DNA of 64,000 nt from Pycnococcus provasolii (Eukaryota; Chlorophyta; Pseudoscourfieldiophyceae; Pseudoscourfieldiales). Position 1 is the stretch's first letter. Every line of letters begins with the position of its first letter. A program made the position numbers and the translations under genes. This document shows, piece after piece, positions 11,901 to 19,382 of this stretch. The stretch spans positions 434,001-498,000 of the forward strand of contig CP150581.1 in NCBI GenBank assembly GCA_049487715.1, given 5' to 3'. Below the pieces are notes generated by a model that saw only the letters and a program-made list of their open reading frames with translations, was not told the DNA's origin and did no database searches.

Positions 11901-14750
11901 GACTAGACATTCCGGTCGAGTGTCCATCGCAGACTGTGCCCATGAGCAACATTCTGTGCTCGGCGTAAAGGATTGGTCCTGGCTAAATTGGCCACCGCAG
12001 GAAAGCATGGCATTCAATTCTTGTGAATGAATCCAATCAGTGCAGTCAGCGGAGGGCGGATTTGCGGCGGGTGTGGTAGTGGTTGACGACGCGCTCTCGT
12101 CAGCGGCTTTTGTTGTTGCTGTCGTCGTCGGCGTCGTCGTCGGCGTCGTCGTCGGCGGCGGCGGCGGCGGAAGCGGTGGTGGTGGTGTCGTGAATTTAGG
12201 TGGTGATGGCACAAAAGTACTCGTCGATGTCGTGATGGGCGGCTTAGGGCCTAACCCTGGCCACGGAGGAGGTGGAAGATGAGGGGAGGGTGGCGGGAGA
12301 GAAGTTCCCGCTGCAGCAGGTGTAGCCGATGGAGGGTATGGTGATGGAAATTGAGGATTTGTTGGTGGTGACGCCAATGGCGGTGGAGGCGAGTCCATCA
12401 GGAAAATAGGGTCGGTGTTCGGCCCGGAGTCGTCTGGCGAGCCTCCAACCTTGCCCACGCATGAATCGCAGTCCCAGGTGGACAGAAACATGTTGTTGCT
12501 CAGGTCAACAAAGCTATCAAGATTGCTACCTTGAGGGAAGAATTTTGGCAATTCGGTAGATGGTTGAAGCTGTGACGCCAAGCAAAGGCAAATAATCGCC
12601 AACACAAAGTAGGCTGCCAACGTCGCATCCTTATATCGATTGATAGACTCTGTGAATGTGCACCACACGCTTTCTGCATTCCACTTGTGATGGTGATTCG
12701 TTAACGTTTCGTCGATGCCGCCGTAGCCATCTGCCTGCTCGAGCTCTAAGTCTACGTCTGAGCCAATGTTTTGTTCCGTGTCGCTCGGAAGCGTTTCATA
12801 CTCGTTCGATGCATTCCCGTGCCATTGCGGCATTCTATCTTTCGACTTGATAACGGATCGCCACATGTCGCGGTATGTGAGCTTGCTCCACCCTCTCAAT
12901 TCATAAATGCACAGGATCGACGGAAACCATGTCATGGCAAGGATGTAGTTCATCAGCACAAGGAGACTGAGAAAAATTCCAAAGTGGCGCAGCGCAGGAA
13001 TTGCCGAGACGGCAGAGGCCAGAAATGCGACGCCGGTGGTAAAGCTTGTCGCGAACATCGCTTTTCCAGCGCACATGTATGTGCCAAATAGCGCTTCTGC
13101 AAATCCCTCGACGGTGCCCGATGCGTGCCATCCAAGAGTGCGGCGCTCTGCACGGAGCGTGTCGTAGAAGACGAAGAGGTCGTCCACACCCACGCCTAGG
13201 ATGACGAAGAAGCTCGAGACGTTGAGCAGACCAACGTATCTGATTCCGAACCCTCCAGCATAGATCACGTAAGCCATCGGAAATGCGAGAATGATCTGCG
13301 CGAGTCCCGCGACTGTGAGGAACATGCTGCGCGTATGGATCGCCATGATCGTGCCGACGAGAGTAAGCGATATCAAGCTGAGCATGGCATCGTTGAGCAG
13401 CGTCATCAAAACCTCCTCCTCCGTGATTCCATCGCCGCCGAATCGCACCTGCACGCGATCAGTTGACGCTTCGCGCAGCACATGTATGAGATCGCGAGTG
13501 AAGCGCTTGAATTTGCCGTACTGGTCGCCGACTGGCGCCGTGATGGGTGAGCCAAACAGGAAGTCGGCGCGAACGTAGCGCGCGCTCGTGATGTCCTTGC
13601 TGTTGAATCCGGCATCGGTGAACCAGTAAACACCCTCTGCGAGCGTGCGGTAGATGGTCGCGCTTATGCTCTGCATGTCCGTTCCCTTGCCGTCGTTCAC
13701 GCCCGGCGCTGACGGGTACAGCAGGCTGACGAGGCTCACTGGCGGCATGCACGTGCCTTGGTGGTCTGTGGCGCAGAAGTCGTCGTACCCTTTCACGGCG
13801 CGCATGGCATCTTCCGCGCGTTTCATGTCCGCGACTGCGTCGGGGTGCAGCACGCTAACTTTATCGTTCTTGGCGTGGTATATGACGTGCACTCTCCACC
13901 TCACAGGTCGGTACTCCCTGTTCTGCGCACTGTATTCGTCGCCAGCTTGCATAAGTTTTCGCCGACCCGTCGGATATGGGTTTGCGTCCATCTCGTCGAC
14001 TAGTTTTTTTCTCTGCGCGTATGCGACGTTGAATGCGTCGCAGCTTTCGACGGCAGGTTCGTCTTTGACTTGGAAGGATGTGATTCCGACGTCCACCTTG
14101 ACTGGCGTGTATGCGATGAGCACGACGCACGCGACTAAAAATGCGATGGGCAGTCCAGAGACTTGCACGAACGCGCGTCGTGGCTTGGTGGTGAGGTGTT
14201 TGACAATGGCGGTGAGCGCGTAGTTCGCCGTTCCCTTGTTGGCCGCCGTTCTGTGAAGGAAGGACCTTCTCTCACCACGACGAGACGTTGCGTCGTAACT
14301 TCCCGCACTATCCCTATCCCTGTCACCATCATCCTGCAAGGCGAGAGAAGAAGGCGTTTTCGTGAAGAAGACAGATGTGAAGTACGACCAAGCAGTCTCC
14401 CGGACGTGCCTTTTGTGTGCTGACGTTGTGCTTAAGACGGACGACGAAAAAAAGGACGACGACGAAGAAGGAGCCAAAGGGGCACCACCAGTAAAGTCGT
14501 CACCATTCTCACAGGCATCATCATTAACGTTTAACGTAGAGACCTCTTCTTCTGGGCATGCGTTCGGCGTCATGGCCATGAATGAAGAGGGTGCACAGAA
14601 TGGGGTGGCGAGCGAGCCTAAATGACTCTCCCCCAACGCGTTAAGAGGAGAAGCAGATTCCTTACTGTAACGCGGGTTTTGGACTTTGGACTTTGGACTT
14701 TCCTCATCCCCTGAGCCTGAGGCCCTGACCACCTGGACCTGATCATGCAT
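8919..14750 (-). CDS. Dispatched/Patched-like RND-superfamily membrane protein with FN3 insertion
   Basis: This 1943-residue protein has two RND halves. TM1 is near residue 205 (AFLVACVVLIAYTPV). A sterol-sensing-type bundle at about 445-620 carries GVGVDDLFVFYDTLRAER, the GxxxD motif in TM4 used for proton-driven transport. A further TM is near 710. The second bundle (about 1655-1820) has ILVGCSVDFCLHIAEAY, and two hydrophobic helices end the protein. The paired motifs resemble Dispatched more than NPC1. The second luminal loop (about 740-1560) is greatly enlarged: a Pro-rich stretch (about 780-880), a Cys-rich segment, an (ST)n tract near 980-1000, and a fibronectin type III-like domain near 1055-1130 (VSWEKL, YELQRREMD, YEYRVRAVRKRNK). 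The cargo, sterol or lipid, is unknown. No Hedgehog gene is visible nearby. Confidence 0.82.
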   Translation of the reverse strand: MHDQVQVVRASGSGDEESPKSKVQNPRYSKESASPLNALGESHLGSLATPFCAPSSFMAMTPNACPEEEVSTLNVNDDACENGDDFTGGAPLAPSSSSSFFSSSVLSTTSAHKRHVRETAWSYFTSVFFTKTPSSLALQDDGDRDRDSAGSYDATSRRGERRSFLHRTAANKGTANYALTAIVKHLTTKPRRAFVQVSGLPIAFLVACVVLIAYTPVKVDVGITSFQVKDEPAVESCDAFNVAYAQRKKLVDEMDANPYPTGRRKLMQAGDEYSAQNREYRPVRWRVHVIYHAKNDKVSVLHPDAVADMKRAEDAMRAVKGYDDFCATDHQGTCMPPVSLVSLLYPSAPGVNDGKGTDMQSISATIYRTLAEGVYWFTDAGFNSKDITSARYVRADFLFGSPITAPVGDQYGKFKRFTRDLIHVLREASTDRVQVRFGGDGITEEEVLMTLLNDAMLSLISLTLVGTIMAIHTRSMFLTVAGLAQIILAFPMAYVIYAGGFGIRYVGLLNVSSFFVILGVGVDDLFVFYDTLRAERRTLGWHASGTVEGFAEALFGTYMCAGKAMFATSFTTGVAFLASAVSAIPALRHFGIFLSLLVLMNYILAMTWFPSILCIYELRGWSKLTYRDMWRSVIKSKDRMPQWHGNASNEYETLPSDTEQNIGSDVDLELEQADGYGGIDETLTNHHHKWNAESVWCTFTESINRYKDATLAAYFVLAIICLCLASQLQPSTELPKFFPQGSNLDSFVDLSNNMFLSTWDCDSCVGKVGGSPDDSGPNTDPIFLMDSPPPPLASPPTNPQFPSPYPPSATPAAAGTSLPPPSPHLPPPPWPGLGPKPPITTSTSTFVPSPPKFTTPPPPLPPPPPPTTTPTTTPTTTATTKAADESASSTTTTPAANPPSADCTDWIHSQELNAMLSCGGQFSQDQSFTPSTECCSWAQSAMDTRPECLVELEKEIPDRTQVVDAILKGCDLDSTSATSSTSSSTSTSTSTSTSTSTSTSTTTTELSDKTTTSSLPSTTTTTTTTAAIETTTTTLSTTASPLRPGAGTEVMTTPSIESFYTINYVSWEKLGDAPSYELQRREMDSALDTDAAYEVIYEGESSFYVDRNVDGGKTYEYRVRAVRKRNKLRKLQSDASFSQAARAAPLGSLKDCSYTLRDVSDKLAEASPELNGSPAYALAPKDKKRSAVGDDQLASDPPLLMLLYPATENIAQEGLQWLNARLYAEAAMQTLTDGGALSRVSQMSQQQAYVKDAYSEAVVLPDTLSASEAFRIARSITGLGDSKRANCAIFRARATTDSEAVSSDVKTCRFISVHGPNIELNNEDWVNAFAAGISRGSTKDDATFVYVTGRGRADTLKNVLDVMSFHDITSFFGGSETLALVRVQDAFHIEPVESEMPWDIRLDVSYAMTASVALLSAPDVEDVIKDKPQSRNNVRMNVVFGIHGIDRSRVDRNDIFAKYIGDPVFDEGFDASDVVAQNVIHQACSTIGERTDLALPLEDIDVGSTDGSGSDSFETRSCVMTDFHDFVTEQGLPFPVSSRSDFYTLFFQFLVLYPDHRYNVNIVSTETSNATAPDDMSEWYDLDYGVEGELQTSKVKVSWVRLQFKTPMPELIPSFEAYRKYKDWDAVIKRLRHEIGRNSVFTACDLWPRMQTEVDAVSGTTRSLIIAVSCAFLSILFFTGDIMLSSLTTASLFSILSSLLAVIWYLGWSIGAVEAISMAILVGCSVDFCLHIAEAYANVARSTLSTFGTEDPGCIERTKHAVMLRGPSVLSSAMTTVGACIPLTMCTLQILSKFGVMLTCIMSIAMVTTLTCFSALLMRYGPEEGYKNKTVLAIERTCLSTPARCAATTLCLAACICAAVEPMRESIAAHPLPSGVLLAAVVLWLVWEHLYPPPSSRHTMTRREYFALAGGMQDDEDHSLLELQPLTSSPPSPLSDITSDDGL
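11758..11815. repeat. GACGTG tandem repeat coding for (Ser-Thr)n
   Basis: Roughly nine hexamers of GACGTG/GACGAG lie inside the Dispatched-like gene. On the coding strand they read as alternating Ser and Thr codons between the Cys-rich and FN3-like parts of the extracellular loop. This is an unstable coding microsatellite, probably an O-glycosylated spacer. Confidence 0.85.
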
Positions 14751-15297
14751 ACAAGCATGACACGTTGAGGCTCATACATAGAATAGATGACACGTTGCCC
14801 AAATTGCATCAATTGTGGCACAGGTCTTCTTAGGCACACGTTGTGTTGTGACGTTGAGCAACGTTGAGCAATAATCAGGGGAGCAGGGGAGCAGGAAGGC
14901 ATGTATATATGGGCGGGACCTATGGCTATGGGCGGGTGATATGATTCGGGGTTAGAGTATAGGAGAGGGTCATCATACCCTTCTTAGGTAGGGCCCTTAG
15001 GGATCGTCCCATGGGATCCCATCCCAATTCCCAGGCGGCGTACCTTAAGTAGTTTTGGCATCACAGGACAGGACACTGTACTGGAATTATATGTGGATTG
15101 TGACATCACAGGTTGGTTTTTCCCCTGGGTGGTTTCGAAGCCACGCAAACGAACGTCACACTCCGCCGCTCCACCACGCCCTGTGACTTCCCTGTGGCTT
15201 GCCGTGAGAGGATCGGCGTGCATGAATAAGCCTTCTTAACCAGCCTTAAGCTTGCATTATTACGCCTACGCACACCACCAGTCCACCACACTTGCAC
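14751..15297. other. Divergent intergenic region
   Basis: This 547-bp region separates two divergent genes. It has a triplicated GGACTTT near 14680-14701 (just inside the upstream gene), repeated GTTGAGCAAC near 14850-14870, and a small dyad TCCCATGGGATCCCATCCCA near 15008. No coding potential or RNA gene is recognised; it presumably holds both promoters. Confidence 0.5.
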
Positions 15298-17550
15298 ATG
15301 ACGATGTCCGCGGACGATGATGCCCTGGCTCATCAAAAAAAGGCGGCCACCTACATCGAAGCGCACTGGCGCGGGAAGCGCGTGCGCGCGGCGTTCAAGT
15401 CCGCAATGGTTCAGAAACGAAAACAACACGGTCTGGCCAGACGCGAACTTCTCATGTTCAACGCACAGAAATACTGGAAGAAAGCCGGCTTGGCCATGCA
15501 CACGATCGAGCACATCCGCCACGACCGTTCCCAAGGTGACGCGCGTCTACGCGCGCGGCGTTGGCATGTCGTGCGCCGCGCGGCCGCGACGCGCAACCTG
15601 GTACGACAGATGAGTTTCGACGCAAAGCAACGGAAGTTCGAAAAAAAGCTTTCGAAGCAGCAGGAGGATGGCTCCACAATTATTACGCACACTGTCGACG
15701 ACGAGGAGGCGCTCGTGGATCTCGACTACAGACGCCAAGGTGACGCCGATGCGTACATCGCGGAGGCGCTGCTGAAACGTCAAGCGCTTCTCAAAGACCC
15801 GGAGATACGCAAGGGCATACGAAAGTGGTGGGACACATTCCACGTCGAGGAGCCCAAGGACGCGATGAGCATACACGACTACGCGCACATGCACTTCCTG
15901 CTGGACATTTCGATGCACGAAATGGGATTCAATCTCCCCGACGATCAGCTGCTCGCGGATGTGCTCGAAGACTGGGCGGAGGACTGTATGGGCGCCCCGA
16001 CAATGACGTACGATGCGTTTGAGGAAGCCATCTTCGAGCTCACCGACCTTTGGACCTACACAACAGAACGACGCGAGTACGTCAACTTTCTCAACCTCAC
16101 TCTTGAAAAAGCTCTCCATATCACGGACCACAAGCCCAAACTCCAAAAACGACTGGAAAGATTGGAGACTGAGGCTTCGATGATAATCAGAGATGAAAAT
16201 GGCGGTGCCATTGGCTCTAGAAAAATTTCCGCGACGGTGGCGAGCGGATCGACGCTGGACGTGTCGAGCACAGCGGCCGCGACAGTGGCGAGCGGATCGA
16301 CGCTCAACGTGTCGAGCACAGCGGCCGCGACAGTGACGAGCGGATCGACGCTCGGCGTGGCAGTGGCGACCGACGCGACGGTATCTGCGTGCGGCGACGT
16401 TTCGATGACAAGCACGGGCAAGACGACTGTGACGTCGACCGGCTCCGACATCTCCGTGTCGGCGCCGAGCGCAGACGCGAAGGTATCGCTCACATCCGGC
16501 GGCTCGACGACGGTGACGAGCGGCGACGATGTCGACGTCATCGCCGAGGACGCGGTGACGATCACGTCAGGTGAGGGCGGCATGCATCTGCAGTCGACTG
16601 GCCAGCTGGCCGCGTCGTGTAACGGCGCGATGCAGCTGAGCAGCACGATCGGACCGATGTCCCTGAGCACGGGCGCGGATGGCGCGTCGCTGGTGTCGCT
16701 GGGCGCGGTCCTCGTGGACGCTGACGGCTCTGGAACAGGCGGCCTCGAGGTCCGCGCCGGCGCATCGGGTGTGGACGTGGACGCCGCCGGCGCCGCGACG
16801 GTGACGAGCGATGCGTCGGTGAGCATGACGAGCGCGGCATCTACGGCGGTGACGAGCGGATCGACGCTGGACGTGTCGAGCACGGGCACGGGCAAGACGA
16901 CAGTGACGAGCGGATCGACGCTCGGCGTGGCAGTGGCGACCGACGCGACGGTATCTGCGTGCGGCGACGTTTCGATGACAAGCACGGGCAAGACGACTGT
17001 GACGTCGACCGGCTCCGACATCTCCGTGTCGGCGCCGAGCGCAGACGCGAAGGTATCGCTCACATCCGGCGGCTCGACGACGGTGACGAGCGGCGACGAT
17101 GTCGACGTCATTGCCGCGGAGGATGCGGTGACGATCACGTCAGGTGAGGGCGGCATGCATCTGCAGTCGACTGGCCAGCTGGCCGCGTCGTGTAACAACG
17201 GCGCGGTGCAGCTGAGCAGCACGATCGGACCGATGTCCCTGAGCACGGGCGCGGGTGGTGCGTCGCGAAGGCCAACAGCTCAGATCAACTCGGCTCTTGG
17301 CTCAGTCGGTGGCAACGGGTCGGGCCGACTCGGCTCAGGTCAACTCGGGGGTCGCAATGGCTCGGGCCAACTGAGCCGTTCGGTCCTCTTGCCAGTACAC
17401 TCTAATCAAGTACTGAGTCGCGTGATGCTGATGGTCTTAACGACAGATACACAGCAGGATCAGCAAAGGTTGTCAATGACGGACGTCGGTGGACTCGTCG
17501 GAGGGGTGCGCAGGCGGCGAGGAAACACTGAGGTGCTCGCATCGCGCTGA
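15298..17550 (+). CDS. IQ-motif protein fused to Ser/Thr/Gly beta-helix-like repeats
   Basis: The N-terminal 300 residues are eukaryotic in style: an IQ-like calmodulin-binding helix (AATYIEAHWRGKRVRAAFKS) near residue 15, basic helices, and a region at about 200-250 (YAHMHFLLDISMHEMG, DVLEDWAEDC) recalling EF-hand-associated proteins of flagellate algae. From about residue 310 the composition changes abruptly to Ser/Thr/Gly/Val/Asp repeats such as TVTSGSTLDVSS and GSDISVSAPSADAKVSL. These resemble beta-helical repeats of phage tail-spike proteins and bacterial or viral adhesins. A near-identical block of about 122 residues occurs twice. After the second copy the sequence switches to an unrelated GSG-rich tail. 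The first ATG is at 15298. The function is unknown; a structural or surface role is possible. Confidence 0.65.
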   Translation: MTMSADDDALAHQKKAATYIEAHWRGKRVRAAFKSAMVQKRKQHGLARRELLMFNAQKYWKKAGLAMHTIEHIRHDRSQGDARLRARRWHVVRRAAATRNLVRQMSFDAKQRKFEKKLSKQQEDGSTIITHTVDDEEALVDLDYRRQGDADAYIAEALLKRQALLKDPEIRKGIRKWWDTFHVEEPKDAMSIHDYAHMHFLLDISMHEMGFNLPDDQLLADVLEDWAEDCMGAPTMTYDAFEEAIFELTDLWTYTTERREYVNFLNLTLEKALHITDHKPKLQKRLERLETEASMIIRDENGGAIGSRKISATVASGSTLDVSSTAAATVASGSTLNVSSTAAATVTSGSTLGVAVATDATVSACGDVSMTSTGKTTVTSTGSDISVSAPSADAKVSLTSGGSTTVTSGDDVDVIAEDAVTITSGEGGMHLQSTGQLAASCNGAMQLSSTIGPMSLSTGADGASLVSLGAVLVDADGSGTGGLEVRAGASGVDVDAAGAATVTSDASVSMTSAASTAVTSGSTLDVSSTGTGKTTVTSGSTLGVAVATDATVSACGDVSMTSTGKTTVTSTGSDISVSAPSADAKVSLTSGGSTTVTSGDDVDVIAAEDAVTITSGEGGMHLQSTGQLAASCNNGAVQLSSTIGPMSLSTGAGGASRRPTAQINSALGSVGGNGSGRLGSGQLGGRNGSGQLSRSVLLPVHSNQVLSRVMLMVLTTDTQQDQQRLSMTDVGGLVGGVRRRRGNTEVLASR
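16329..16690. repeat. Intragenic long repeat, copy 1
   Basis: The first of two near-identical coding blocks (CAGTGACGAGCGGATCGACG through GGCGCGTCGC). It matches 16899-17266 almost base for base apart from in-frame 3-base differences near the codons for IAED and SCNG and a few substitutions. The repeat period is about 570 bp. Confidence 0.9.
16899..17266. repeat. Intragenic long repeat, copy 2
   Basis: The second copy of the block at 16329-16690, with two extra codons (IAAED for IAED, CNNG for CNG). Homology stops sharply at TGCGTCGC (17266), and the following sequence has no counterpart in copy 1. This suggests a recombination junction. Confidence 0.9.
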
Positions 17551-17681
17551 ATGCCGGCGTGCCGCGGAAGGAAGGAAGCTTCGGTGGACGGACTTCTTTG
17601 CGCGCACCTAATCATGTATCTTCTTAGCGTTCATAAAGCGTAATTCGTTTTTGTTTCATTTCCTTTTTTCTTCGTTTGAAC

Positions 17682-18473
17682 TCAAAAAAAACCAAATAAC
17701 TTGCGCCCGTCGCCGGCGAGCTCGTGCAGCGCGCGATCCGCGCGCTTCAGCCTCGCCGCGTCGTTCTTATGCGCGCGACAGTCTGACGGCGTACATGCCA
17801 ACATCATCTTCTGCACGACGCCATTCACGATGCGTCGCATCTTGACGTGGCCGCTGCGCCCCTCCAACGACCACTCCGAGCTCGACGCGTCGTCGGACCT
17901 GCGAGGTTCCGTGCACGCTTCCACCTCGTGCTTTTTCAACGCAGTGTCACGCTCCCAGCGCGCGCAGTTCTTTCGAACGAGCACCTTCGTCGCCGTAGCC
18001 ACATCTTCGTCGACGTCCAAAGACTCGTCGGAGTCGCTCGAGCTGAAAACGGCAGGGGCTTGAACTTGCGCATCGCGTGTTGTCGAGGGAAACTTCGTAG
18101 GCGCACGTTGCACGGCCGCAAGCCAAGGCGTGTGCGTAGTCGACGAACCCAAAGCTGCGACTCCACTTCCAAGACATGGAAAGTCTTCGTTCACCAGAGG
18201 CGCCACTTCTTCATGATCCTCCTCCTTGGCACATGCCGTCTTGTTGCGGCGCACGACTCGCACCCACCCTCCGTCGTCGCCGTCGCGTGTTTTCTCGCAC
18301 GCTTCACACGCGTGCACGCGTTGTTCGTTGATGAGCGTGCATGCCGTACACTTCCAGCACCCATCTCGCACGCGCGCACACGCCTCGCACGCCATCACGC
18401 CCGTTAGGTTTATGCACGTGCACGCCAAGCACGTCCACGACGCGCCGTGCTCCTTCGAAGTCGACATTGCCAT
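17682..18473 (-). CDS. RanBP2-type zinc-finger protein
   Basis: The 263-residue protein starts with two RanBP2 zinc fingers in tandem: WTCLACTCINLTGVMACEAC (about residues 13-32) and WKCTACTLINEQRVHACEAC (about 41-60). Both have the W-x-C-x2-C-x3-N-x6-C-x2-C pattern. Such fingers bind single-stranded RNA or ubiquitin. The middle is acidic and Ser-rich without a known fold. The C-terminus (GHVKMRRIVNGVVQKM, then a basic helix ending RKLFGFF) is conserved-looking but not recognised. The partner is unknown. The gene converges on the IQ/repeat gene, and its promoter faces IFT140. Confidence 0.75.
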   Translation of the reverse strand: MAMSTSKEHGASWTCLACTCINLTGVMACEACARVRDGCWKCTACTLINEQRVHACEACEKTRDGDDGGWVRVVRRNKTACAKEEDHEEVAPLVNEDFPCLGSGVAALGSSTTHTPWLAAVQRAPTKFPSTTRDAQVQAPAVFSSSDSDESLDVDEDVATATKVLVRKNCARWERDTALKKHEVEACTEPRRSDDASSSEWSLEGRSGHVKMRRIVNGVVQKMMLACTPSDCRAHKNDAARLKRADRALHELAGDGRKLFGFF

Positions 18474-19382
18474 CGCAGAAAAGGACGGGTCTTTTGAACT
18501 TACGTGATGAGCGTGAGTCTCTTAAGGCTAACGTCACGACGCCTCAAGAGCCGAGAAGGAGCCAACGGCTGAGCAAGGGCCACCCACGGAAGTGCCTCTG
18601 ACGCTCAGAGTGGGAGCACTTGACTGGAGAAATAAGGGGTGCATGGTGCACGGTGCGGCCGGGGAGACTTGACTTGAGGGGACATCACTTCACTTCATGT
18701 GATGGAAAAAAAGACAGATGGGGCGAAATGGGCAAAACGTTTGACGATGTGAGAAGTTCCCATGTGGAAGTTTGCGAGTTTGACGAGTTGTGCGATTTGG
18801 CGAGTTTGGGCGGTTTCGTGCGGGAACCTTGGCCCATGAAAACTCAGGAAGTGTCGGCTCGAAGACGAAGAGGCACCATCCCAACCCTAACGCTAGCCCT
18901 AACCCTAACCCTAAAATAAAACCCTAACCCTAGCCCTTTCCCCAGTAAAAAGTAGTAGCCGTTGCTTCCCACTGAGTTCCCAGTTCCCACGAGTCCACGA
19001 CAACAACCACCTGCAAGCTGCCAGCAAAAGCAACTCCTCTTACAGCCTCCCTTTGCCCGAGTGCAAGAGGGCAAGCAAGGGCCCTAGGGAACTGAACGTT
19101 TGCCAAACCCGGAATGAACTCCACTTCCTTCAAGGGGGAGGAGGTTCCGCCAAAAAGAGAAACACAGGTGACAGGGTTTGTTAGGGACACACCCTGCAAG
19201 GCGAGGCCCAGTATTCTTTGCGCTTCTGCGTTTCCTGTAAGGCCGGCCGCGGGTCCCGGCAACCTCCCAGTGTAGGATTCCGCGCGCTTTGCTTTCGTTG
19301 AACACCCCTCCCCCTTCCGGCCTTCCCCAGGTGGCCTTAATTAAGGGCAGCTTGCTTCTTCTTGAACGTTGAAGTTGAATCC
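18474..19382. other. Divergent intergenic region with telo-box-like tract
   Basis: A 909-bp divergent region between the RanBP2 zinc-finger gene and IFT140. At 18885-18945 it holds degenerate CCCTAA units, including an AAACCCTAAC telo-box. The remainder shows no gene or RNA. The stretch 19230-19340 is GC-rich with a GGCCGGCCGCGGG block and is probably IFT140 5' UTR. Confidence 0.6.
18885..18945. repeat. Degenerate CCCTAA tract with telo-box
   Basis: Repeated CCCTAA units broken by CGCTAG and AAAATAAA. Teloboxes (AAACCCTAA) in plants bind Myb-like TRB/TRFL factors and sit in promoters of growth genes. Here the tract lies between two divergent promoters. Confidence 0.8.

Noticed and set aside
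16200-17266. Treating the Ser/Thr/Gly repeat part as an integrated virus fragment
   Set aside because: There is no viral replication, capsid or integrase gene nearby, and the repeat is in frame with a eukaryotic-type N-terminus. Resemblance of low-complexity beta-helix repeats alone is not enough.
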